DNA of 64,000 bases from an uncultured Methanoregula sp. GTDB lineage: Archaea; Halobacteriota; Methanomicrobia; Methanomicrobiales; Methanospirillaceae. Shown here one piece after another: positions 44,129 to 53,543 of the stretch. How positions within the stretch are numbered: the stretch's first letter is position 1; every line of letters begins with the position of its first letter. Both the position numbers and the translations under genes were made by a program. The DNA lies in the NCBI RefSeq assembly GCF_963662735.1, contig NZ_OY759744.1:906153-970152 (forward strand). The letters run 5' to 3'. Under the pieces are notes generated by a model, which saw nothing but the letters and a program-made list of their open reading frames with translations, ran no database searches and was not told where the DNA came from.

Positions 44129-44490
44129 CGCGGGGACGCCTGCCAGTCCGGGCGCAGGATGTAGCTGATCCCATTGCCAGGAAGCGGGGCATGGTCCAGC
44201 ACTACCAGTACGAGCCGGGAACGGTATTCAGCTTCACGATATTCGGTAAAATCTACGATATCCAGGTCCGGATTAAATGCGTGCGCCGGCTCGGCGGTAC
44301 AGCACAGGAATTCGAACGGGAACTCGCTGAAATACTCGCGGCCGTCCGTCTTACGGCCTCGGGCCCCGGGATCACCCGCGAGCTCTGGCTCTGCTCCCCA
44401 CGGTACGCGCTGCGGTTCTTCCGCGTAACTGATGCCGGGCTTGTCGAGCTTGACGAGGATGGGTCGGTGCTCCCGGTTGCTGGCTCATAA
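44116..44490 (+). CDS. Hypothetical protein, 124 aa
   Basis: Soluble, mixed alpha/beta. Segments: QHYQYEPGTVFSFTIFGKIY (about 34-53), IKCVRRLGGTAQEFERELAE and a C-terminal RELWLCSPRYALRFFRVTDA followed by GLVELDEDG. The C-terminal Trp-Leu-x-Ser-Pro-x-x-x-x-R-F-F-R-V pattern resembles archaeal proteins related to restriction-endonuclease folds, but key acidic residues are not obvious. The start may be the ATG at 44116 or that at 44125. No function assigned. Confidence 0.6.
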   Translation: MDIMTRGRLPVRAQDVADPIARKRGMVQHYQYEPGTVFSFTIFGKIYDIQVRIKCVRRLGGTAQEFERELAEILAAVRLTASGPGITRELWLCSPRYALRFFRVTDAGLVELDEDGSVLPVAGS

Positions 44491-44790
44491 CGTTTACCGC
44501 TGCACTATCGGCATCACAGCCCCGGGCTGCAGCGTGATGCGACCGGTTCCGGTTCGATAATTATTACGGATACTCCGGTGTCTTTCATGGAGATTCCCGT
44601 TCAGGTTCACGAAGAAAATTATCGATGACTTCTGCTTTTATGGGAGTCGTGCCGGATACCGTACACTACTCATCGCGCCGGTTACCATAGGTTTGTGCAG
44701 AGGGAGGGAGGTAACGAATCGTGGCGCAATGCGCATGTTTAATCTGCAAAAGGACAAATGGTACATTTAGCCCGAAAAGGAGAATTGGCC
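44491..44790. other. Intergenic region before the RelBE-type pair
   Basis: 300 bp without a gene I can support. Contains GC-rich DNA to 44560 and a mixed stretch after. AAAAGGAG at 44775-44782 is the ribosome site of the following antitoxin. Confidence 0.4.
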
Positions 44791-45066
44791 ATGGCAAAGA
44801 ACTCTGTTCCTCTTACCGAGAAAGTCCTCGTTTCTACGGATACCAAACAGACCCTGATGTCCATCAGGGAGCCGGGAGAACGGTACGGGGATGTGATCGA
44901 CCGAGTGCTGCAGGACCGGAAGCGCCAGGACTTTATTGCTCACCTGGACAAGATCGCAGAAGAAGGAGAATTCGTACCGCTCGACAGCGATCCTGAGTAT
45001 GCGGCACTGAAAAAAGAGATGCGTCGTGAGAGTAAACATCGACAAGCGGGCGCTGCAGTACGTTAA
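44791..45066 (+). CDS. RelB/VapB-type antitoxin
   Basis: 91 residues. The N-terminal half is predicted ribbon-helix-helix-like (VSTDTKQTLMSIREPGERYG) and the C-terminal half is charged and probably unstructured until it wraps the toxin, as in small antitoxins (EEGEFVPLDSDPEYAALKKE). The ATG at 44791 follows AAAAGGAG at 8 nt. It overlaps the toxin gene by 41 bp, implying coupled translation. Confidence 0.7.
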   Translation: MAKNSVPLTEKVLVSTDTKQTLMSIREPGERYGDVIDRVLQDRKRQDFIAHLDKIAEEGEFVPLDSDPEYAALKKEMRRESKHRQAGAAVR

Positions 45067-45292
45067 CGGTCTGCCGGAGAAGGATCGCAGGATCATCAAG
45101 CAGCACCTGATGAGGCTTGAAGATCCCTATACCGCCCCGGATGTGGAACTGTTGCAGAACGGTCACTGCCGGATGCACATCGCTCATTCCTATACAGCAT
45201 TCTTCGATGTTCTGCCCGGAGGAGTTGTCAATGTTCTCAACGTGATGACGATCGAGGAAGCGCACAAGCGGTACAAGAGGTTTGGGAGGTAA
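45026..45292 (+). CDS. RelE/ParE-family toxin
   Basis: 88 residues with the RelE fold: KRALQYVNGLPEKDRRIIKQ (about 7-26), LQNGHCRMHIAHSYTAFFDV (about 43-62) and a C-terminal VLNVMTIEEAHKRYKRFGR carrying the basic residues used to bind mRNA in the ribosome. A GTG at 45026 is the start. Probable mRNA interferase neutralised by the preceding gene product. Confidence 0.8.
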   Translation: MRVNIDKRALQYVNGLPEKDRRIIKQHLMRLEDPYTAPDVELLQNGHCRMHIAHSYTAFFDVLPGGVVNVLNVMTIEEAHKRYKRFGR

Positions 45293-45474
45293 CTGTTCCG
45301 GGTGGCGTATTCCGGCATTTCCCTATAATCTCCGACGGTGATGTGGGACAATAATCCCCTTCTGGGGAAGTGCCTTTGAGGTTATTGTTGACCGCTCAAA
45401 ACACTCTTTTTTTGGCAAACAGAGCCTGAAATGAGCGATTCCTGAAAACGCCTTTTTTCCTCTGGTCCGTGAAA

Positions 45475-45653
45475 TGTGCGAAATTTGTGGAAAATGGATG
45501 TAAATTTATTTTAATCTTCTCTGAAAGAGCTCCGATTCTAAAAAATAACGTCGGAGAGTCAGATGTGCGCAAATAGGCTCAATTGGCTGGCCGATCTCCC
45601 TTCCAGCCAGGGTAGAGCAGGCAAAATGAAAAGAACCCCTGTTTTGGGGATCG
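45475..45653 (+). repeat. Copy 1 of a ~178 bp diverged direct repeat
   Basis: Starts TGTGCGAAATTTGTGGAAAA and ends in ACCCCTGTTTTGGGGATCG. Most positions match copy 2 at 45870-46047, with matches running across the whole length: GGAAAATGGATGTAAATT, GATTCTA..AAATAACG, ATGTGCGCAAATAG, CTCAATTGGCTGG. It contains two small dyads: CTCCGA/TCGGAG around 45530-45556 and CCCC/GGGG near the end. No open frame spans it. Confidence 0.7.
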
Positions 45654-45690
45654 CCTCTCCGTTTGAGTGTAGGATATCTCCTTCGGGTAA

Positions 45691-45747
45691 ACCTCCGACG
45701 CACGTTCTTCATGGTACCATCCAGCCCTGGTATCTTTCGTCGGAGGT
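45691..45747. repeat. Inverted repeat with 10-bp perfect arms
   Basis: ACCTCCGACG (45691-45700) and CGTCGGAGGT (45738-45747) enclose 37 bp that contain ATGGTACCAT and a second partial pairing (TACCA/TGGTA). It lies between the two direct repeats and is not part of either. It may be a structured RNA or a binding site. Confidence 0.5.
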
Positions 45748-45869
45748 GAGATCCCCCGGGAGTATCGCGGAAGGACCCGGGGCCGTCTTTCAAATATTGC
45801 TTATTTTGGCAAATGGGGGTCATTTTGGACTTTTCCGCCGGGTGCGTGTCTTACCTGGGATCGGGAACT

Positions 45870-46047
45870 GTGCGGAATTCGCGGAAAATGGATGTAAATT
45901 CGTTTTAATCTCCCCGGAATGCACCCGGATTCTAGAAAATAACGCCGGAGAGCCGAATGTGCGCAAATAGACTCAATTGGCTGGCGTTTCTCCCTTACAG
46001 TCAGGCTATTGCAGGCAAAACGAAAGGAACCCCTGTTTTGGGGATCG
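45870..46047 (+). repeat. Copy 2 of the ~178 bp diverged direct repeat
   Basis: Starts TGTGCGGAATTCGCGGAAAA, ends ACCCCTGTTTTGGGGATCG. Relative to copy 1 the inner pair of the central stem changes from A-T to G-C while the stem is kept. The rest of the 964 bp gap between relE and cas8 (45293-46256) holds no gene I can support. Confidence 0.7.
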
Positions 46048-46209
46048 TGTTTACGTCGTAGAACTTCCGGTGGAGAAGACGCCGGCTTTGAAGTGGGGGG
46101 ATTTTTTTGAAATAGGAATCGCTCTTGATCACAATTAGTAACCGGAGGGATGTTGATTACTTTCACGGTGCGATTCGGTATCTTTAAGGTAGAATGTGTG
46201 CAACGTGGG

Positions 46210-46256
46210 ATCGTTGTATAATATTATGGAGATAATTTACGGAATTTCCAGGAATT
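46210..46256 (+). promoter_or_regulatory. Promoter of the cas operon
   Basis: TTGTATAATATTATGG at 46214-46229 is a good archaeal TATA candidate about 35 bp before the cas8 start, with CAGGAATT as a weak ribosome site. It is the only strong AT element between relE and cas8. Confidence 0.45.
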
Positions 46257-47984
46257 GTGATACGATTGAACGACTCATATATTGAAATTAATTTTCCAAA
46301 ACTCAATCATTTCTGGATGGATGCCGGGCTACTGGGACTCTACCGGATTGCTCACAAAGAGCAATTCAAAGAATCCGGTGTTGAAATTAATCTCAGTGAT
46401 TCCGGAATTTCATTCAAAGGATCAGAAAAAAATATTCAAGCATTTTTGCAAAAAGCGTACGATCGTTTGCTCAAAGATTATTACAATACTTCTTCGCAAA
46501 GTCAGAAAGAGAAAAATGCTGGCTTTTATTATGACACAAAAAAGGATCAGTTTATCCGGTTCCCTAAAGTCAAACCAATGGGAATTGCAGGACTCGTAAA
46601 AATTTCCGGACAGAGTTTTAAAAATAAAGGCGTCGCAAAATTTGTAAAATTCCCCGAATCACAAACGAAACAACAATATCCACAACTTGAAGAAAAATAT
46701 TTCTTTCTTCAGGATCGTTTTGAAAAATTTCTGACTGATGCCAAAATAAAACCCGGTGCTTCAATGCTTCTTGATGGCGAAAATATTGTTTCTCCTTCAA
46801 TTCACATTGACAAGTTGTCCGGCAAATCAAAAGGGTGTTGTTTCATCTGTGGTCAAGAATCACATTCACTCAGTGATATTGGAGGAACAGTTTTTCCGTT
46901 TATTACCGGATCGTCTGGTGTTCTTTCATTCAACACGATTGGCAGCAGTGCTGAAAAAGTATGCTGGAAATGTGATTTTCTCGCAAAATTTGTACCCGTC
47001 TCCGGTTTCTATAACGTGAGTATGGATACCACCCATATTTATTTCCCCTATTCTGCCAGCCTGGAAAAAATGAACGATGTTTTCCAGAGTCTGACTACAA
47101 CAAAAATCGATGATCCCCACCTTATGAGAAATTTTGATAACAAACTCGGGGGATATTTCCAGAAACCTTATGAACAGTTTTTTACGTTTCTGTATTCGCT
47201 GTATCGCGTTGTCATGACCAAACGAACGTCATCTTCAGCAGATGAAGATGATTATGAACTTGATTACGAAGCACTGTATGATGTGAACCTGAACAATTCA
47301 CCGCTTGATTTTTTTGTTGTGTATACAGAATCCCTCGGCGATGCACAAATGGGGAAGATGATATGGCCGTTTCATGAATCGGTGTACCTTTTTAGGTTAT
47401 TCGATCATCTCGAACGAAATAAAATCAATATATCTGTGGTTATGCATCAGTTAGTAGATTTTGAAAAAATTAAACACAAACAACTGGAAAATGCAACGCT
47501 TACAAGAAATCGTGTATGTGAAAACATCTTAAAAAAACAGAGCATTGTCTCACTTGTTGAACAACATGTCTTCAGGATTAACAAATCGGAAACCCAGAAC
47601 ATCAGGCCGTTGAATGATTTTGTCATTTTATATGAAAAAGCAATCCGGGAAGGAGATACAGACATGGATCAAAAAATTATTGATATTGCAGTCAGCGTTG
47701 GAAAGACTATTGGAATGAGTATTGCGCCGAGCGGGAAAAAAGGCAAAGGAGATCTCTTCAGGTTGAGGAAAACCCGAAAGCCAGAAGATTTCCTTAACGA
47801 GATCAATCGCATCCAGATGAAATATGGAACAAAAGTCAGTGCAGATCTCTATAACCAAGGTCAGAAAATGGAAGAAAATTTTACGGAATTCAAACAATTC
47901 TGCATGATTGCAGCGTTGAACACGTATAATGCAGGGAACCCGTCTCCTGTTGAAACAGATGGAAAAACAAAAGCGGAGGCATGA
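46257..47984 (+). CDS. cas8: Type I-B Cascade large subunit Cas8 (Cst1, CXXC-CXXC family)
   Basis: 575 residues. It carries the paired zinc-finger cysteines that name the Cst1 family: CCFICGQES (about 198-206) and KVCWKCDFLAKF (about 237-248). In Cascade the large subunit recognises the PAM and recruits Cas3. The remainder is helical and lysine/asparagine-rich with AT-rich codons, unlike the flanking chromosome. Start is GTG at 46257. The stop overlaps the cas7 region, and the cas8-cas7-cas5 order is that of the Tneap-like I-B subtype. Confidence 0.85.
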   Translation: MIRLNDSYIEINFPKLNHFWMDAGLLGLYRIAHKEQFKESGVEINLSDSGISFKGSEKNIQAFLQKAYDRLLKDYYNTSSQSQKEKNAGFYYDTKKDQFIRFPKVKPMGIAGLVKISGQSFKNKGVAKFVKFPESQTKQQYPQLEEKYFFLQDRFEKFLTDAKIKPGASMLLDGENIVSPSIHIDKLSGKSKGCCFICGQESHSLSDIGGTVFPFITGSSGVLSFNTIGSSAEKVCWKCDFLAKFVPVSGFYNVSMDTTHIYFPYSASLEKMNDVFQSLTTTKIDDPHLMRNFDNKLGGYFQKPYEQFFTFLYSLYRVVMTKRTSSSADEDDYELDYEALYDVNLNNSPLDFFVVYTESLGDAQMGKMIWPFHESVYLFRLFDHLERNKINISVVMHQLVDFEKIKHKQLENATLTRNRVCENILKKQSIVSLVEQHVFRINKSETQNIRPLNDFVILYEKAIREGDTDMDQKIIDIAVSVGKTIGMSIAPSGKKGKGDLFRLRKTRKPEDFLNEINRIQMKYGTKVSADLYNQGQKMEENFTEFKQFCMIAALNTYNAGNPSPVETDGKTKAEA

Positions 47985-47986
47985 TC

Positions 47987-48874
47987 ATGAAAACAGCAAA
48001 GGCATTAACCCTGACCTACCTGACACCCGTATCATTTGCATCACTGAACGGTTCAGACAAGGAAGCAGATAATATTTCGAGCATTAAAAAGATCAAAGTC
48101 GGTAAAGAAGAATATCCGTATGTATCGTCACAGGCAGTTCGGAGAGCATTAAGAAACCAGCTTGAAGTTCTTGGGCGGACACTTTCAGAGGGCGAGGCAG
48201 CGAAAATTCCCAAAGGTGCCGCAACAACAAAACAGGAACCAAGTACCTATATTGATGATGATCTTTTTGGGTATATGGGAACTGAAGAAGCTACCGCAGG
48301 GAAAAAAGGCAAAGCCACCAAACGCACTTCAGTTGTCCGTGTCTCCCCCCTTGTTGCCCTGAATCCCTATCAGGGGGATCTCGATTTCGGGACAAACTAC
48401 ATGGGTACAAAAGCCGGTGGAGATCCAAATATTTTTGAGACGGAAATTCATTCAGGTCTTTACCGTGGATCGATTCTCATCGAACTTGATCGTGTTGGTA
48501 ATGGCGATGGGTTCGATGGAAAAGATCTAGATAAAAAAGAAAAAGCACAACGGGTGAAAGACCTGCTTAGCGCGATTAAGAACCTCTGGGCTTCAGGGCG
48601 CCAGAGCCGGTTCCTGGCTGACATTGCACCCAAATTTGTTGCATCGGCCATGTTGAAAACAAAAAACCCAATCTTCCTTGAGAGCATTCAGGTAGAAGGT
48701 AAGAAGCTTAATACCGGGATGATTGCAGAGACAATTAAGGATTACAAAGAAGAAATTGTTGCCTCGACAATTGGCGCACGTCAGGGATTTTTCGAAGGGT
48801 CTGTTGATGGTGCAAAATCTATTGGCGATGCATTCGATGAAATGGCAAAGTGGGTAGATGAATATTACTCCTGA
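47987..48874 (+). CDS. cas7: Cas7 (Cst2/DevR family), Cascade backbone
   Basis: RRM-fold protein of 295 residues that polymerises along the crRNA. N-terminal KALTLTYLTPVSFASLNGSD and the segment SSQAVRRALRNQLEVLG are typical of DevR/Csa2-like proteins; the glycine-rich GDLDFGTNYMGTKAGGDPNI and SGLYRGSILIELDRVG (about 145-165) match the family core. I prefer the ATG at 47987 (GGAGG at 7 nt) over 47981. The centre has a lysine-rich loop (TAGKKGKATKRTS). Confidence 0.88.
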   Translation: MKTAKALTLTYLTPVSFASLNGSDKEADNISSIKKIKVGKEEYPYVSSQAVRRALRNQLEVLGRTLSEGEAAKIPKGAATTKQEPSTYIDDDLFGYMGTEEATAGKKGKATKRTSVVRVSPLVALNPYQGDLDFGTNYMGTKAGGDPNIFETEIHSGLYRGSILIELDRVGNGDGFDGKDLDKKEKAQRVKDLLSAIKNLWASGRQSRFLADIAPKFVASAMLKTKNPIFLESIQVEGKKLNTGMIAETIKDYKEEIVASTIGARQGFFEGSVDGAKSIGDAFDEMAKWVDEYYS

Positions 48875-48881
48875 TTAAGAG

Positions 48882-49622
48882 ATGCGCATGTTCTTTTTCT
48901 CAATTACGGCAAAGGCAATTACGGCATCATTCCGGGTCCCGGAGACGCACACGTTTCACCAGACCCTCCCGCTACCCCCGAAGACTGCTATTATTGGTAT
49001 GATCGGCGCAGCTCTCGGAAAACGTCTTGATGATGCGCACGCGTTTGTTGATCAGAACAACATCCTTGTCAGTGTTTACGGAACACACGAAGGGCGAATG
49101 AAGGATCTCTGGAATTACCGGAAATTGAGCAATAAAGAATATTCATTGGTGGATATCAAGAGTCGGCTGCATTATAGTATCCTTATTCGGGAATTTCTTT
49201 ATTCCAATGATTTCACATTCTACTTTGCATCAGAAAATTCCGAACCCCTCCAGCAGTTACAAAAATCCTTCAGATGCCCGACATATGCATTGACCGCAGG
49301 AAATAGTGATGACCTGTTGAAGATTTGTGACATCTCTGCAATCAGAGAAATCAAACCTGAGAAAATTATCCGCTTTGAGAATACGGTCGTACCGGGAGAT
49401 TTATCAAAATCCTGTAAACACAGTATTGACCTGAGACAAATTCCGATTACCGAAACTCTTTACACGCCTCAAGTGTTCCTTTTGCCAACAAAATTTGAAT
49501 TTCATGGAGAAGCGCGACGTGTTGTCGAGAGAAAACCCTTTACATTCATCAGTACTCCTATCAAACTTTCCGACCCAATTGACGGTTATAATATCGATGG
49601 TAAAGCGGTTGTCCTTCAATGA
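48882..49622 (+). CDS. cas5: Cas5 (Cas5t/h type), Cascade crRNA handle-binding subunit
   Basis: 246 residues. The N-terminal RRM-like half (FFSITAKAITASFRVPETHT) continues into FHQTLPLPPKTAIIGMIGAA, the conserved Cas5 segment. It binds the 5' handle of crRNA and caps the Cas7 filament. AT-rich codon use like cas8 and cas7. The last bases overlap the start of cas3 (ATGA). Confidence 0.87.
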   Translation: MRMFFFSITAKAITASFRVPETHTFHQTLPLPPKTAIIGMIGAALGKRLDDAHAFVDQNNILVSVYGTHEGRMKDLWNYRKLSNKEYSLVDIKSRLHYSILIREFLYSNDFTFYFASENSEPLQQLQKSFRCPTYALTAGNSDDLLKICDISAIREIKPEKIIRFENTVVPGDLSKSCKHSIDLRQIPITETLYTPQVFLLPTKFEFHGEARRVVERKPFTFISTPIKLSDPIDGYNIDGKAVVLQ

Positions 49623-51883
49623 CCTCTCAAATTTTTTGGGCTAAGCCTGATCAGACATATGAGCAACATATCAGTGCAGCATATCATGCATGGAAAGCTA
49701 CGGTTTCTGCAAAACATAATTTGATAAAAAGACTTGGCACCCAGTATGGATTCAGTGAAGAACGATTTTTAAAAAGTTCTCTTTTATCCGTGGTTCTTCA
49801 TGATATTGGGAAAAATATCGAACCTTTTCAGATGATGATGAAAGCGAAGCGCGAGGGCAGATTTTTCGATTATCAGGAAAACTTTCGGCATGAATTGGCG
49901 TCTTTTCGCTACGCAGTGATTGCTGGCGCAAATCTATCCACTTGTGAAGGACATTTAATTGGAAAAATCCCCCTTGAAGCACTTGTCATTTTAGGGCATC
50001 ATAAAAAAATTAACACATCATTAGATTCGTTCTCAAGAGAAAGATCTGTCAAACCATTATATTGTAAAAATGGAATTCATGAAGCACTATTACTTGCAGA
50101 TGAAATTTTTCAAAAAGAGAATTTTTTATCATCGGACTTTTCTTTCAGTAAATCCCGCTATAAAGAATACAATCCGGTTGATGAACAAAGCAATCCATAC
50201 TATGACGCAAGCAAGTTAATTGGCGGGATCGATGGATCATTTGTTAAAATTTTTGAGCGTGAGCAAAATTCCAATAAGATTCGTGATACGTATGCACTTT
50301 TGAAAGCAATCCTGCATTATTCCGATTGGCTTGGCTCTGCCGGGATGGAAATCCCGTACTCAGTAAAGACGGACGCTGACGATCTTTTCAGACATATCGA
50401 GCACCATTGTGCTGAAAAAAAGATCGCGTTTTCAAATCTCCGACCATTCCAGCAGGAATGTGCTGATACGAAAGGAAATGTGATTGCTGTTGCTCCTACA
50501 GGAAGTGGCAAGACCGAAGCAGCACTTTTCTGGGCACTGAATAATATCAGTGAGATGCAGGATGCAAAACTGATCTATCTGCTTCCCACCATGGTCACGG
50601 CCAATAGCATATTTATGAGACTGGAAGAATATTTTGGCAAAGGAAACGTCGGGCTGTCACATTCTACAGCCACATTCCTGCGGGAGAGTGAAGAGGATTC
50701 CGATGGGAGAACGGTTCTTTTTGACAAATCATTCATCAAACCCGCAACCGTGGCTACTGTAGATCAGCTTCTCATGGCGGGATTTAATTCCGGTAAATGG
50801 ACCCTCATTGAAGCTAATGCTGCCAACAGTGTTGTGATCATCGATGAGATTCATTCATATGAGCCTTGGACCCTTGGACTCATCATTGAATCCCTGAAGC
50901 ATTTTTCAAAAAAGGGAACGCGGTTCATGCTCATGAGTGCAACCCTCCCGAAATATCTACTCGATCTGTTCGAACATGCTCTTCCCGATGCAAAAATAAT
51001 CCGCGATGAATCCTTATTGTCATCCTGCCGGAACCGGTTTTATACCATTAAAAAAACGATTGACGGTGCCATTCCGGATATTGAGCGATCTGTAGAAAAC
51101 GGGAAAAAAACCCTTGTAGTCGTAAACAATGTGGCGAAGTGCCAGGAATTATTTGAAAAACTCCGCCATCTCGATCCCGTTTGTTATCACTCAAAATTTA
51201 CGTTCAATGATCGATGGGAAAAAGAGAAACACATTGATGATGCCCGGCTGCTGATCGCGACGCAGGTTGTTGAAGTCTCTCTCGATATCGATTTTGATAT
51301 CATGTTTACAGAGTGTGCTCCTCCGGATGCACTGATTCAGCGAGCGGGGCGGGTGAATCGTAGGCGGACAAAAACTGATAGCGCGATCTATATTTTTACT
51401 CCCTCAAAGATCTCTGAACGGATCTATGATCAGAATTCTTCGGGATTGCTTTCACAGTCTTTCAATGTTTTCAGGGAATCCCCTTCAGAATTAACAGAAT
51501 TGGATCTCATTTCAATTGTCGAAAAAGTGTATGCAGATACTGACATCGCACATTCGAACAACTTCATTGATGCAAGTCACCGTTATGCAGAGGTTCAAGA
51601 CAGTCTAATGGGAATTTTTGACAATCCAAACAAATTCGAGGATAAAACACGAAAAGTAGAGTATCTTCAGGTTCCGGTTATTCCTGCCAAATTCAGAGGG
51701 GAAGTGATGGCACCCGGTTTCTCGCCCTCAAAGCGGCGTATGTACGAGGTGAAGATGCCGTATTGGTATGTCAGAAAACACAAAAAAATTGTTGACGACA
51801 TCACATTTTGCGAAATGAATTATGATTCTGATATTGGTGCATCGTTCGCTGACGACAATGAATTGTCGAGTCTGATAATATGA
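49619..51883 (+). CDS. cas3: Cas3 HD nuclease-helicase
   Basis: 754 residues, single-chain Cas3 that nicks and unwinds target DNA recruited by Cascade. HD domain about 1-235: LHDIGKNIEPF (HD), FRHELASFRYAV and LGHHKKIN supply metal ligands. Helicase motifs: Walker A APTGSGKTEAALFWAL (about 296-311), motif II IIDEIHSY (DEIH instead of DEVH/DEAH), motif III MSATLPK, motif V TQVVEVSLDIDFDI and motif VI QRAGRVNRR. All are intact, so the gene looks active. Last of the AT-rich genes; its stop overlaps cas6. Confidence 0.94.
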   Translation: MTSQIFWAKPDQTYEQHISAAYHAWKATVSAKHNLIKRLGTQYGFSEERFLKSSLLSVVLHDIGKNIEPFQMMMKAKREGRFFDYQENFRHELASFRYAVIAGANLSTCEGHLIGKIPLEALVILGHHKKINTSLDSFSRERSVKPLYCKNGIHEALLLADEIFQKENFLSSDFSFSKSRYKEYNPVDEQSNPYYDASKLIGGIDGSFVKIFEREQNSNKIRDTYALLKAILHYSDWLGSAGMEIPYSVKTDADDLFRHIEHHCAEKKIAFSNLRPFQQECADTKGNVIAVAPTGSGKTEAALFWALNNISEMQDAKLIYLLPTMVTANSIFMRLEEYFGKGNVGLSHSTATFLRESEEDSDGRTVLFDKSFIKPATVATVDQLLMAGFNSGKWTLIEANAANSVVIIDEIHSYEPWTLGLIIESLKHFSKKGTRFMLMSATLPKYLLDLFEHALPDAKIIRDESLLSSCRNRFYTIKKTIDGAIPDIERSVENGKKTLVVVNNVAKCQELFEKLRHLDPVCYHSKFTFNDRWEKEKHIDDARLLIATQVVEVSLDIDFDIMFTECAPPDALIQRAGRVNRRRTKTDSAIYIFTPSKISERIYDQNSSGLLSQSFNVFRESPSELTELDLISIVEKVYADTDIAHSNNFIDASHRYAEVQDSLMGIFDNPNKFEDKTRKVEYLQVPVIPAKFRGEVMAPGFSPSKRRMYEVKMPYWYVRKHKKIVDDITFCEMNYDSDIGASFADDNELSSLII

Positions 51884-52593
51884 TCCTCCACACCTTCACC
51901 CTGACTCTCGGCTCCACCCGTCCCATCCATGGCTCTGCCCACGAACTCCGGGGATTCTTCGCAACCAAGTTCAACGAATACGCCGAGCTCCACCAGCACA
52001 ACGCGGACAAATTCATCTACCGCTACCCGGTCGTCCAGTACAAGATGATCGGCGCTGTCCCGACCGTCATCGGTATCAACGAGGGAGCGGAAGTCCTCAA
52101 ACAAATTTTCGATGATTACCAGGAGATCCGGCTGGGGGAGAACATCTACCAGATCGTGGAGCGCGGAATCTCGCTGAAAGATGAAGAGTTCGGGATCTCG
52201 GAGAAGATCCGGTCATATGAATTTGCAACCCCATGGCTCGCGCTGAACCAGGAGAATTACCGGAGATACTATGCGCTCAAAGGAACCCCCGAGCGGGACG
52301 AGTTCGTACGGAAGATCCTGATCGGCAATCTCATCTCGATGTCGAAATCGCTGGGCTACGATGTCCCGGGCCAGATCAAATGCGATGCGCAGGTGCGTTT
52401 CCGGAAAGACCGGCTGAAAGATGTCAGCGTCATGACCTTTACCGGAACATTCCAGGCCAATTTCCTGATCCCGGATTATCTTGGGATCGGAAAATCGGTC
52501 TCGCGGGGGTTTGGAGCGGTAAGGCAACTAAAAGCAAACAATGATGGAGGCAGCATATGCAGCTCGTTCTCAACACGCGGGGCTCCTATCTGA
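51880..52593 (+). CDS. cas6: Cas6 crRNA-processing endoribonuclease
   Basis: 237 residues; cuts the pre-crRNA in each repeat, leaving the 8-nt handle ATTGAAAC. The C-terminal glycine-rich loop GIGKSVSRGFGAV (about 206-218) is diagnostic, and the two-ferredoxin-fold pattern fits. The likely catalytic His lies in the N-terminal domain (several His around residues 4, 17, 38-39). Codons shift here to the GC-rich style of the host. Overlaps cas1 by 37 bp, an unusually long overlap. Confidence 0.85.
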   Translation: MILHTFTLTLGSTRPIHGSAHELRGFFATKFNEYAELHQHNADKFIYRYPVVQYKMIGAVPTVIGINEGAEVLKQIFDDYQEIRLGENIYQIVERGISLKDEEFGISEKIRSYEFATPWLALNQENYRRYYALKGTPERDEFVRKILIGNLISMSKSLGYDVPGQIKCDAQVRFRKDRLKDVSVMTFTGTFQANFLIPDYLGIGKSVSRGFGAVRQLKANNDGGSICSSFSTRGAPI

Positions 52594-53525
52594 AAAAATC
52601 CAACAACTGCTTTCTCGTAAAAACCGATGAGAAAACGTTCGAAGTTTCCGCTGACAAGATCGACAGTATCCTCATTACGACTTCGGCAACGATCACCACC
52701 GATGCGATCCAATTTGCCATCGAAAACAACATCGACATTATTTTCCTTGATTATCACGGCAACCCGTTCGGAAGGGTCTGGCATTCCAAACTTGGGAGCA
52801 CAACGCTTATCCGGCGCCGCCAGCTCGAAGCCGCCAATGAGGATACCGGGTTTTATCTTGCGCGGGGATGGATCGCTCAGAAGATCGAGAGCCAGATCAA
52901 TCTCCTCAAGGATCTCAAGAAGAACCGGCCCGAGCAGAAAGAAACCCTTGAACAGTACATTGCGAGGATTGAAGTCCTGCTCGAATCACTCCACAAACTG
53001 AAAGGGACCCTCGATTCAAAGCGGGGATCGATCATGGGGGTCGAGGGTATGGCAGCGCAGACATACTTCGATGCGATCAGCAGCATCATGCCCGAAGCAT
53101 GGAAGTTCAAGGGGAGGAGCCGTGACCCGGCGCGGGACGGGTTCAACTGCCTGCTGAATTATGGGTATGGTGTTCTCTACTCGCAGGTAGAACGTTCGTG
53201 CATCATCGCAGGGCTTGATCCCTATGTGGGATTTCTGCACACCGACAATTACAACAAGCGGTCGTTCGTGTTTGACCTGATAGAACCATTCCGCACGCAT
53301 ATCGACAAAACGGTGATCAACCTGTTCGCAAAAAAGCAGGTGTCGGAGAAGTATTTCGATTCTATTCCGGGCGGGTTGTACATGAACAAGGAGGGCAAGG
53401 CGCTGTTGATCGGTGCGGTCAACGAGATGTTCGATAGGGATATCGATTACCGGGGGCGCAACGTGAAAATCCGGAATACGATCCAGATGGAATGCCATCA
53501 CATTGCAAACAAACTGATCAAATAG
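52557..53525 (+). CDS. cas1: Cas1 integrase
   Basis: 322 residues. Metal ligands of the integrase are complete: Glu in GVEGMAAQTYFDAI (about 162-175), His in YVGFLHTDNYNKRSFVFDLI (about 223-242) and Asp in that same segment. The N-terminal beta domain ends near residue 85. Start ATG follows GATGGAGG. It integrates new spacers with Cas2; the array starts 1 kb downstream. Confidence 0.95.
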   Translation: MQLVLNTRGSYLKKSNNCFLVKTDEKTFEVSADKIDSILITTSATITTDAIQFAIENNIDIIFLDYHGNPFGRVWHSKLGSTTLIRRRQLEAANEDTGFYLARGWIAQKIESQINLLKDLKKNRPEQKETLEQYIARIEVLLESLHKLKGTLDSKRGSIMGVEGMAAQTYFDAISSIMPEAWKFKGRSRDPARDGFNCLLNYGYGVLYSQVERSCIIAGLDPYVGFLHTDNYNKRSFVFDLIEPFRTHIDKTVINLFAKKQVSEKYFDSIPGGLYMNKEGKALLIGAVNEMFDRDIDYRGRNVKIRNTIQMECHHIANKLIK

Positions 53526-53543
53526 ACTTGGGAGGTGGGAAAA

